DNA of 64,000 nt from JBCCQH01 sp039024435 (GTDB lineage Bacteria > Bacteroidota > Bacteroidia > J057 > JADKCL01), in the NCBI GenBank assembly GCA_039024435.1, contig JBCCQH010000019.1, forward strand, positions 1 through 64,000. The letters are read 5' to 3'. Position 1 is the stretch's first letter. Each line of letters opens with the position of its first letter. The notes beneath the pieces were generated by a model. It saw only the letters and a list, made by a program, of their open reading frames with translations, had not been told where the DNA came from and made no database searches. A program made the position numbers and the translations under genes. Shown in pieces: positions 54,095 through 62,056 of the stretch.

Positions 54095-57000
54095 ATGCTT
54101 GAATCGCAAGAAAGAATTCACGCCCGGCCCGCGCTGGGAGAAAGTGAACTAGCCCCGCAAGCCCCGCTCATTGCTCCGCCACCGTTCAAACTGATCGGCC
54201 CCCAAGACCGGGAAGCCGAGCACGAGCTTGAAGAACTGCCCGAACATGAGGCGGCTGACAGCCTGTTTGCCGATGCCGAACCGCCCCCCGCCGACGAAGC
54301 TACCGAAGCCTCTGGCCCCCCCAATGCGGTCGCCCCTCCCGACGGCGACGATCACCCCAACCAGCAAAATCCGGCGCCCCCTGCGACCTCTCCGCCGAAC
54401 GACAAGTCGGCCCCGGCGCGCGAAGCGGGCAATTCGGAAGCCGCCGCCCCCGAATCTCCGGCCCCGACTGCCCTTGACTCCCGCGATTCCCACGCCCTGA
54501 TTCAGGGCCTGACCCAGACGCCGCCCCTGACCTTGCCCGCGGCCTTCAACCAGGTTGGGAACCAGCTTGAACAGGCCCGGGAAAATGAACGCGATGACCT
54601 GAGTGCCGCCCTGCCCCAAATTGAATCGCCCACGGGACTGCCTCCGGGCGAATCCCCCGCCAAAATCCGTTCGCAGCTCAGCGAAGGCCCGACTCCCGAA
54701 TTGAAGGCTGGGAACGGTCCCTCACCCGCCGCGCCCCCCCTGCCCGTCACCGCGCCGGAGCCCCCCGCCGGGGAGCCATTGGCCCAAGTGCCCCACTACG
54801 ATGAAGCATCGCTGGCCCACCCGGAAAGTTTGGGCAACGCTATCGATCAGATCCCAACCACCGCTCCGGATCCGGGCGCCCACCTCGGCCCCCAACCCGA
54901 GATCAAGCTCGTGGGCGACCTCGATCCCCGGCAAAATGACGCCGTGAAGGCCCAATCGGATGCGGCCCTCACCGCCGAACAAAAAAAGGTGGCCCGCGAA
55001 GTGCAGCGCGATTTCGGAGAAAACAACGTCCCGCCGAGCCTCACCCCGGAGCAAATGGAAGCGGAGGTCCAATTGTCCACCGCGCCCCCCTTCAACCCGC
55101 AAAAGGAATTGCCGGAGGGCCTCGATGCCCGCCTCAGTAGTGTTCTGAACCCGCAACTGAAACAGGCTCACCAAAGCGAATTTGACGCGGCCCTTTCCCA
55201 CTCGGAAAGCGCCCGCCAAACCTACCAAACCGATTCCCAGTCCGAGCAGGACCGGGGCCAGAAGGAAATTGAAGCGGAAACGCAACGTGTCCGCCAGGAA
55301 CAAGACGCCGAGCGGGAAAAGGGCAAGCAGCAAGTTGCGCGGCTGCGGCAGGATTGGACCAAGGAAAACCAGGAGGTAAAGCGGGATTACGAAGCCACCT
55401 CCGCCCGGGAGCGGGCCCGCATCGATCAGGAAGTTGAGGTCGAGGTCCGCAAGAGCCGGCAAAAGGTCGACCAGGAATACGCGGCGGCGGAGCAAAAGGC
55501 GGCCGCCGAAACGAAGAAGGCCGAGCAGGAAGCGGCCCGCAAAAAAGAAGAAGCCGAACGGCAAAAAGAGGACGAAAGCTGGTGGGACCGGGTCAAAGGT
55601 GCGGTCAGCGACTTTTTCGCCGGCCTCCGCCAAGCGGTCAATGCCATCTTTGACAGTTTGCGGCAAGTGGTCAAAGGCATCGTCGCGCTGGCCCAAAAAG
55701 CCGCCGCTGCGATCATTGACCTGGCGCGAAACATCATCAAGGGCCTCCTCAAGGCCTACGCGGAAGTCATGAAGGGCCTGATCAAGGTCGCCCTCGCGGC
55801 TTTTCCCGAAGTCGCGGACAAATTCTGCAATCTGATTGACTCGGCGGTCCAGGTCGTCGCATCGATTGTGGATGCCCTTGCCGACGGCCTCAAGCAGGTG
55901 GTCCAGGGCCTGCTCAATCTCATTGGGAAGGCGCTGGACGCGATCCTGGCGGTGTACCAGGCGGTTTACAACGCGCTGCTGGGCGATTTCAGCCGCCTGA
56001 TCGATGGCATCCTCAAGGTGGCCCGAGGCATCGCCAATCTGGTCAGCGCCGCGCGCCAATCTCCGGAGCACTTCTGGGGCCAGATGTCCGAGGAGATTCT
56101 GGGGGTCGACATTACGCGGCCCTTGGGTGAGCAGATGGGGCCGGGCGCGGTGCCTGGTTCGCCTATGTCGGCACCCGCCCCGCCCGCCAGTGTTCCGATT
56201 GAAGCCCAATTCCAGCAAGCGGTCGAATCCGAAGCGGCGGTTGATCCGGGGCTGGAGCGTTTCGTAGCCAAGGCCCAGTTGCAGGAAGGCGATGTGGTTG
56301 CGGAACCTGTTTTGGAAAATCCGGCCCTCACCGAGGAGTTGATGACCACCATTTCCGGCCTGCCCCAGGGTGAACATGAGTTTGGGCACCAAGGATCCGG
56401 GGAAGGGGGCAAGGAAGAATTCTTGCAGTACTTGACCGGGATAGACTTGGCGGATTTCCAAACGACCGTGCCGGAGGCGGAGGGGGCTTCCCCCGAAGCG
56501 CAAGTTCCGAGCCGCGTACCGGAAACCTCAGGAGGCGAAGTCGATCCTATGGGGGCGGAAGCTACGCCCAAGCAGCGCTTTGATTACATGGTCGGGCAAA
56601 TGAAAAAGGGCGCCCGCGAATGGTGGGGGAAAAACAAGACGCACGTGATCGCGGGGCTCATTGCGGGGCTGGCTGTGGGGGCGGTGCTGACCGCGGTGAC
56701 GGGTGGGGCCATCTTGACCGCGGTACCGCCTTTGTTGCAGATTTTGGGTACGCTGATGGCAATCAAGGGGGGATTTGACATTTCGAAATGGTTTGCCGGT
56801 TACGTGAGCAAATCTTTCGGGGGCGACGTGCGGGGAGCTTCGATCAGCTTGGCGCGGGGATTGGCCGCTGCAGTGATCGAACTGTTGTTCAGTGTGGTCT
56901 TTTTCGGTTTGGGAGCGGCCTTTCGGGGTGCGCGCTCGGTGGCGAAGAATGGCGTACGCGGAGCAGTTCGCAATGGCCTCAATTCGGCGAAGAGCGGAGT

Positions 57001-58861
57001 GCGCAACTTGCGCAATGGGATGCGGGGAGGCGCACGCGGCATGGCCCAAAACGGCGTTAATGCCGCCAAGCGGGGGATCCGTGGCGCCTACCAATCGAAC
57101 AAAGAAGCCCTGGGGGCCTTTAAGGGTGCTCTGCAAAACAGTGGAAAAGCGGCTTTCCGCAACGGCAAAATTGTCATCAACGGGGTGCGCAATGCCGCGG
57201 TGAAGGGTGCCCGCACCCTCGACGACCTCGGACGGGGAATCGGGCGGCTCATGCAGTTCAAGAAATTCAAGCTGCGCATTCGGGGACGGCGCTGGACGTT
57301 GTACGGCAAGGTCAACCCCTACGTCAAACTCGCCAGTGGGGAGATCTTCCGGGTGGACAACGATACCCTGAAAGACCTCGATGCCAATCCCAACACCCTC
57401 GTCAATGGTCAGCGGGTCGATGAGGTGCTTACCCCGGACATTCGCCAATCGGCGAATCTGGACGAATATTTCAATACTGCATCTAAAAATCGCCTGATTG
57501 AGACCCTCAAGGGAAACGGGGTGCGCGACGATGAAATCCTGAATGTCATGCGGGCGCTTGACGGATTGCCGACGCCCCAGGCGCGGACCCAGTATCTGGA
57601 AAACTGGTTGCAGTCGCGGGGCCTGGACCTCGATGGCAAGCAGATGCAGATCCTGACCCAGACGAAGCGAGGCGGGGAATACCGCCGGATGCGGAATTCG
57701 TTCAAGGCCATGGACGAGGCGAATGTAACGCCCCGCCAGCGCGAGGAGTTGCTGGAATTCATGGAAGACACCGGGGACGGATTTGCCCAGATCACGGATG
57801 AATTGCTCATGCGCGCCCGCAACCACCGGCTGGCAAAGGAATCCGGATTCAATATCCCGCTCGGCCGCGATGGCCGAAACGCCCGTAGCAATTTCAATAA
57901 CCTCATGGCAAAGCTGGAAGACACCGACCTTCCGGTGGAAGACCGGGATTTCCTACTGGATTACCTGCGGCGCAATCCCCAGGGCATGTCCCGCGACCTC
58001 GCCAATGCAAATCTGGACCTGGAAGAAATCGTGGTCAAGTATCGGGCCTTGGACAATCGGGTAGGCAACTCCGGGGTCCGGAACACCCGGAACCTCAGCC
58101 CAAGCCAAATCGACAATGCGGTCCAGAGCCTTGATCCGAACAATGCCACGACGCTGAACATGATCATGAAGAACCGAAGTTATTCGGCCCTTCCGGAAGC
58201 CGAGCAGCGGGTGGTGAAATACCTCATGGAAATCCGCACTTCGGGCGACGACTACCTCCGGGCGATCCGCGAGGCCAATCTTTCCCAGGCGCAAATCGAT
58301 CAGCTCATGGCCGACTTGTCCGCAGTATCTTCTTCCCAGAAATCGGTGCGGCGCACTTTCCGCCAGCGGATCCGCAACGCCACCGCTGAAGCTCTGGGCA
58401 ACGCGGAAAATCCCATCGACGAGTTTCTGCAAATCACCCGCAACATGCAGCGGGAAAACGCGGGCCAGTTCTTCGAATCCTTTGTCCGGAAGCACTTCCC
58501 GGATCAGGCGGGCGGCTTCCGCATGAACATCTACGCGGGGACGAGAAACCCCAAAAAGATCTTGTGCCCGGACAACATCGTCGAGCAAGGCGGGGGCCTG
58601 CATTTTCGGGAGTTCAAGCATACCCCCGGGGGGCAGTTGCCGGCTTCGGAGTGGGAAAAGATTGCGGCTTACAGCGACGCAATCCGAAATCCGGGCGCTT
58701 TGACCGTACCGGGAATCGACAAACCATTGCAATCGGTGACCTACATTTTCAGTGAAAAATCGGCTTACGATAAATTTGGATGGCAGATTCAGAGAGCAGG
58801 AGAACAATTTAATGTGTTTTACGTGGGCATGAAAAATGGCTCGATGCAACTGTTACCGTAA
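54095..58861 (+). CDS. Giant polymorphic toxin/effector with C-terminal PD-(D/E)xK-like domain
   Basis: Protein of 1588 residues with no signal peptide. Residues 1-290 are Pro/Ala/Glu-rich and probably disordered. About 290-500 is highly charged coiled coil. About 500-690 is a chain of amphipathic helices (WWDRVKGAVSDFFAGLRQAV, LKQVVQGLLNLIGKALDAIL) like those in large eCIS-associated DUF4157 proteins. About 848-945 has two hydrophobic helices (AGLIAGLAVGAVLTAVTGG, AAVIELLFSVVFFGLGAAF). A basic G/R/N-rich stretch (about 945-1000) and a long helical region follow. The last 150 residues look like a nuclease: FFESFVRKHFPD, CPDNIV (D1493) and FREFKHTPGG (E1506-x-K1508), the PD-(D/E)xK pattern. 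The next gene is a likely immunity gene. Export route unknown; function inferred. Confidence 0.75.
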   Translation: MLESQERIHARPALGESELAPQAPLIAPPPFKLIGPQDREAEHELEELPEHEAADSLFADAEPPPADEATEASGPPNAVAPPDGDDHPNQQNPAPPATSPPNDKSAPAREAGNSEAAAPESPAPTALDSRDSHALIQGLTQTPPLTLPAAFNQVGNQLEQARENERDDLSAALPQIESPTGLPPGESPAKIRSQLSEGPTPELKAGNGPSPAAPPLPVTAPEPPAGEPLAQVPHYDEASLAHPESLGNAIDQIPTTAPDPGAHLGPQPEIKLVGDLDPRQNDAVKAQSDAALTAEQKKVAREVQRDFGENNVPPSLTPEQMEAEVQLSTAPPFNPQKELPEGLDARLSSVLNPQLKQAHQSEFDAALSHSESARQTYQTDSQSEQDRGQKEIEAETQRVRQEQDAEREKGKQQVARLRQDWTKENQEVKRDYEATSARERARIDQEVEVEVRKSRQKVDQEYAAAEQKAAAETKKAEQEAARKKEEAERQKEDESWWDRVKGAVSDFFAGLRQAVNAIFDSLRQVVKGIVALAQKAAAAIIDLARNIIKGLLKAYAEVMKGLIKVALAAFPEVADKFCNLIDSAVQVVASIVDALADGLKQVVQGLLNLIGKALDAILAVYQAVYNALLGDFSRLIDGILKVARGIANLVSAARQSPEHFWGQMSEEILGVDITRPLGEQMGPGAVPGSPMSAPAPPASVPIEAQFQQAVESEAAVDPGLERFVAKAQLQEGDVVAEPVLENPALTEELMTTISGLPQGEHEFGHQGSGEGGKEEFLQYLTGIDLADFQTTVPEAEGASPEAQVPSRVPETSGGEVDPMGAEATPKQRFDYMVGQMKKGAREWWGKNKTHVIAGLIAGLAVGAVLTAVTGGAILTAVPPLLQILGTLMAIKGGFDISKWFAGYVSKSFGGDVRGASISLARGLAAAVIELLFSVVFFGLGAAFRGARSVAKNGVRGAVRNGLNSAKSGVRNLRNGMRGGARGMAQNGVNAAKRGIRGAYQSNKEALGAFKGALQNSGKAAFRNGKIVINGVRNAAVKGARTLDDLGRGIGRLMQFKKFKLRIRGRRWTLYGKVNPYVKLASGEIFRVDNDTLKDLDANPNTLVNGQRVDEVLTPDIRQSANLDEYFNTASKNRLIETLKGNGVRDDEILNVMRALDGLPTPQARTQYLENWLQSRGLDLDGKQMQILTQTKRGGEYRRMRNSFKAMDEANVTPRQREELLEFMEDTGDGFAQITDELLMRARNHRLAKESGFNIPLGRDGRNARSNFNNLMAKLEDTDLPVEDRDFLLDYLRRNPQGMSRDLANANLDLEEIVVKYRALDNRVGNSGVRNTRNLSPSQIDNAVQSLDPNNATTLNMIMKNRSYSALPEAEQRVVKYLMEIRTSGDDYLRAIREANLSQAQIDQLMADLSAVSSSQKSVRRTFRQRIRNATAEALGNAENPIDEFLQITRNMQRENAGQFFESFVRKHFPDQAGGFRMNIYAGTRNPKKILCPDNIVEQGGGLHFREFKHTPGGQLPASEWEKIAAYSDAIRNPGALTVPGIDKPLQSVTYIFSEKSAYDKFGWQIQRAGEQFNVFYVGMKNGSMQLLP

Positions 58862-58866
58862 AGACT

Positions 58867-59523
58867 ATGGAGGACATTGTTTTTAACTACGATTACCACC
58901 GGCCTTTCCGTTGGGAAATGCGCGTGGAACGGGCAGCGGCCCTCAAGTTTCTGGCGGAGCGGATTCCCGCTCCAGAGTTCATCTTTGACGTTGTGTACCG
59001 TACCCAGGCATCGCTGACCGGTTGGGACGATTCTGCGCTTGAATTGCCGAATGACGGCTACTTTGAACTGCAGCATCCGGAATACACCGTTGCCATTGAT
59101 GGATCGGAAGACGGCGGCGGATTTTTTGCCCTGGAATGCCATGGTCTGGAAGGTTGGGCCGCTGTGGAGACGGTTTTTCTGGAATTGTTGCACGTGCTCA
59201 AGCACTGCCACATCGGTCGGGCACATACGGTGAAGGCACTGCGGGCCGATCCCCGCAAACTTCATCCGGGCATTCACTTTGGGAATCCGAACAGCCGCTT
59301 CTGGGGCTTTGATTGGATCAACTACATGTGCAAAGTCGAACTGGACCGCAATGGCGGCGATGCACTGCTCCAGGTTCCCGGGCTGGCCGAGGTTCGCCGG
59401 GAAATGGAGGGTGGTTATTTTCGCCTTTGTGAGGATTATCGCCAAATTCTCGATCCCAACATCGTGGCCCGCAGCCAAACGGCCGTCCGCTACTGGGCGG
59501 AATTAAACGGACGCTTTGCTTGA
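58867..59523 (+). CDS. Candidate immunity protein for the upstream toxin
   Basis: A 218-residue soluble protein whose ATG lies 5 bases after the toxin stop codon, so they are co-transcribed. Conserved-looking features are FNYDYHRPFRWEM at the N-terminus, FFALECHGLEGWAAVETVFLELLHVLKHCHIG in the middle and FGNPNSRFWGFDWINYMCKVEL near residue 150. It is acidic, has no signal peptide and matches no immunity family I can name. The immunity role rests only on position, size and single-protein partnership with a C-terminal nuclease tip. Confidence 0.6.
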   Translation: MEDIVFNYDYHRPFRWEMRVERAAALKFLAERIPAPEFIFDVVYRTQASLTGWDDSALELPNDGYFELQHPEYTVAIDGSEDGGGFFALECHGLEGWAAVETVFLELLHVLKHCHIGRAHTVKALRADPRKLHPGIHFGNPNSRFWGFDWINYMCKVELDRNGGDALLQVPGLAEVRREMEGGYFRLCEDYRQILDPNIVARSQTAVRYWAELNGRFA

Positions 59524-59669
59524 ATTTCAAGTGCAAATCCTCCGCCGCACGGCATGCCGTGCGGCTACGATCCCCGCGATGTAGGGACGTTTCGGGTGAC
59601 TTACTCATCGCGGTTTGCGCGTTTCAAACGCGCCAATCGGAAATTGGAGATCGAGCAATTGGAAATTCC
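59524..59669. repeat. Two GC-rich palindromes in a short intergenic region
   Basis: GCCGCACGGCATGCCGTGCGGC (59544-59565) is a perfect palindrome. GCGCGTTTCAAACGCGC (59617-59633) is a second one, followed by CAATCGGAAATTGGAG, as in the 36.6 kb repeat family. No gene is seen. Confidence 0.6.
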
Positions 59670-60134
59670 CTATTTGTTTTCTTTTTCGAAGCGTTCAACG
59701 GCGCCGGGGATGTGGTCCATGACCTCAAAAAAACCTTTCAACTTGCGGGTGCCGATGTTTTTGGTGATGGTCTCTTCCATCGCAAAGACGGTCTCCAAAG
59801 CGATATCCCGGTGCTTGCGGCCTTCGTCGGTGAGGCAAATGTAGACCTTGCGCTTGTCGGTTTCGCTCCGCCGCCGGTAGACAAGGCCGCGGCTTTCCAT
59901 ACTTTTCAAGATCCGGGAAAGACTGTTGGGCTCCATCCCCATCCGTGGGGCAATGCGGGTCACCGGCGTACCGTACTCGTCATTGATCGTCAGCAAAATG
60001 AAGCCCATCGACATCGTAACGCCAAATTTGGCCGCCTCCGAATTAAACAAACGGGACAATTCCAGCCACGCGTAGCGCAGGCGGTAAACCACTAGATCTT
60101 GGGCAATTTTGAGAAATTCGTCTTGCTCACTCAT
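59670..60134 (-). CDS. MarR-family transcriptional regulator
   Basis: Protein of 154 residues from ATG 60134. It is helical at the ends with a central winged helix: MGFILLTINDEYGTPVTRIAPRMGMEPNSLSRILKSMESRGLVYRRRSETDKRKVYICLTDEGRK. The recognition helix is PNSLSRILKSME, and the wing DKRKV is typical of MarR proteins. The gene next to it on the same strand is the long helical protein (60241-61734). The ligand is unknown. Confidence 0.9.
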   Translation of the reverse strand: MSEQDEFLKIAQDLVVYRLRYAWLELSRLFNSEAAKFGVTMSMGFILLTINDEYGTPVTRIAPRMGMEPNSLSRILKSMESRGLVYRRRSETDKRKVYICLTDEGRKHRDIALETVFAMEETITKNIGTRKLKGFFEVMDHIPGAVERFEKENK

Positions 60135-60240
60135 ATCAACACGTACAAGGAAACTGCCGTTATCCGGCAAAATTCCATAATTCAATACAATTTGCAGGGG
60201 CAAAGTTAGCTTTCCAAATCGAAATCTCCACAGAGCTGAA

Positions 60241-61734
60241 TCAGCCCCGGTAAGCCACTTTTAGTTTTTGACCGGAAAGGCGGGCCTGCAGCCAGATGAC
60301 GATTTCATCACAGAGCAACAGCGCGCTCCACTGACTTTCCGCTTGCAGACGCTTGAGTTCAGCAATGGTATGGCGGTAAAGCCCGCTGGGCACCTTGCCG
60401 GGCGGCGACGTGATTGCCTGGCGAAAAAATGCGATCAGTGCCTTTTCGTATTCGCCCATGCCTTGCCGCAAGTCGAGGTAGCGCCGGGTCGAGCGCAGCA
60501 GCGAGTGAATCAAGTCAAAATTGCCCAGCTCCAGATGAATCACCAATTGCAAAATCCGTGCGGCCTGCTGGATGTCCTGCCGCTGATCGCCTTCTTTGCG
60601 GTTCAAAATGCGTCCGAGCCAGGACAGGGCCTCGCGCATCTCCTCCCGGATGAAAAACGCCAAGGACAGGTTCAGGCAAATCGCATGTTGTCGCGCTTGG
60701 TTGATCTTGGCCGCGTATAGGTCCAGGCCCTGGTCCACCCGCACACTCAGCGCCGGCACCGCATCGAACTGTCCGGAGTTCATAAAGTACATCAATTCCA
60801 GAAAAGCAACGTTCTGGAACGACTCGGCTTCTTCATCAAAAGAGGCGGTGGGCAAGGCCCGAATCTTCTCCAGAATTACCGGAAAATTGCCGTATTCTTC
60901 CACTTCATTCGCCGCCACCAGCAGATTGGAAAGCGCAATCTTGTAGCGTTCGGGGTGTTTTTCCATCAGTTGCGGACTGGTTTCATACCATTCGACCAGG
61001 CGCTGGATCTCCGCCAGTGATGCCGCATACTCCTTCCGAAGGTTGAAGTAGATCGCCCGCGAGGAGTGGTACTGCAAGTGGGTTTCCCGCGAAAGCTCGT
61101 AGTCCTCGGGGACCGGCAGCGGCGCTCGCAAGCGTTCCAAATCCTCCGCCGAGAGCAAGTCCGACTCGGTCTTCCCAGTGCGGGAAAACAGGAATACCCG
61201 GTCGTACAATTGGGCCAACTCCAACTCGGTTGCGATGCTCTGCATGAAGCGGCGCTGCCCATCGACAAGCTGTTCGTGCTCGTGCAGCAGATTCGAGTCG
61301 ACCGTCTGCTTGATGAGTCGGCGTTCCAGATCGAGGATTTCCATAAGCTGGAAATAGCACTGGAAATCCTCGGCGGTCTGCCGGGCCTTTTTCAGCCGCC
61401 GAATGGCTTGGTTGTAGAGGCCTTTTTCCTTGAGAAAATGCACCTCTTCGATCATTTCCGCGAGGCGGGTCCGCACGTGACCGCCGTCCCGGTAAGCGCG
61501 CATGCTTTTCAGAATCAGCTTTTTCAGGTAGTTTTTGTCCGAAGACAGATTGCCCGGATAGGCTTTGCGCAGCTTGTCGGGTTCGTACTCCGACTGCCGG
61601 TCGATCAGGTCAAACAGCCGCACGTAGCGGTTTTGCTTGCCGATGACGTGGCGGCCAGCAAACACCTTGAAATACCGCTTCTCCGCCCGGTTGAGCGAGG
61701 CGATCAAATGGAAAAGATCATCCCTTGACTTCAT
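60241..61734 (-). CDS. Long alpha-helical hypothetical protein (paralogue of the 7.1 kb gene)
   Basis: Protein of 497 residues, soluble and almost wholly helical. It starts KSRDDLFHLIASLNRAEKRYFKVFAGRH and has TPR-like stretches throughout (LKEKGLYNQAIRRLKKARQTAED, LNLSLAFFIREEMREALSWLGRIL, LVIHLELGNFDLIHSLLRSTRRYL). The architecture and length are close to those of the gene at 7132-8628. No catalytic motif is visible. It is transcribed in the same direction as the MarR gene but probably separately. Unknown function. Confidence 0.75.
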   Translation of the reverse strand: MKSRDDLFHLIASLNRAEKRYFKVFAGRHVIGKQNRYVRLFDLIDRQSEYEPDKLRKAYPGNLSSDKNYLKKLILKSMRAYRDGGHVRTRLAEMIEEVHFLKEKGLYNQAIRRLKKARQTAEDFQCYFQLMEILDLERRLIKQTVDSNLLHEHEQLVDGQRRFMQSIATELELAQLYDRVFLFSRTGKTESDLLSAEDLERLRAPLPVPEDYELSRETHLQYHSSRAIYFNLRKEYAASLAEIQRLVEWYETSPQLMEKHPERYKIALSNLLVAANEVEEYGNFPVILEKIRALPTASFDEEAESFQNVAFLELMYFMNSGQFDAVPALSVRVDQGLDLYAAKINQARQHAICLNLSLAFFIREEMREALSWLGRILNRKEGDQRQDIQQAARILQLVIHLELGNFDLIHSLLRSTRRYLDLRQGMGEYEKALIAFFRQAITSPPGKVPSGLYRHTIAELKRLQAESQWSALLLCDEIVIWLQARLSGQKLKVAYRG

Positions 61735-62056
61735 CTCCTTTACTTGAAGCGACCAATATAGTCACCCCGGTTGAAAAACTGCAAGGGCGGATGCCGGTTG
61801 CGACGGAGCCTCCCCGCAATCAACGCCCCACCCTTTCAATTCCCCGGAGCAACGCCAAAAAATGTCTTGGTCCTGCACCACTTCTTCCGTCCTCCCCGCA
61901 CCTGTCCCCAAGGTTGTACACGGCGGGGTGTGCATATTGGGAATTTCACCTGCGGAGCGGATTGCTTATTTTTAGAGGCGGTAAAATTGTGACCCATGAC
62001 CGCAGATGGCTTCTTTCCCGAAGCAGTGATAAGACAGATGAGAGGAAAACAGACAC
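61735..62056. other. Divergent intergenic region upstream of parE
   Basis: No gene is recognisable. TTAGAGGCGGTAAAATTG at 61972-61989 matches the MITE end imperfectly but stops at once, so it may be coincidence or an old excision scar. The promoters of parE and of the helical-protein gene must lie here. Confidence 0.4.

Noticed and set aside
61972..61989. Possible fifth MITE end upstream of parE
   Set aside because: Only about 17 bases match, with a 2-base gap, and no opposite end follows; too short to claim, though an excision scar cannot be excluded.
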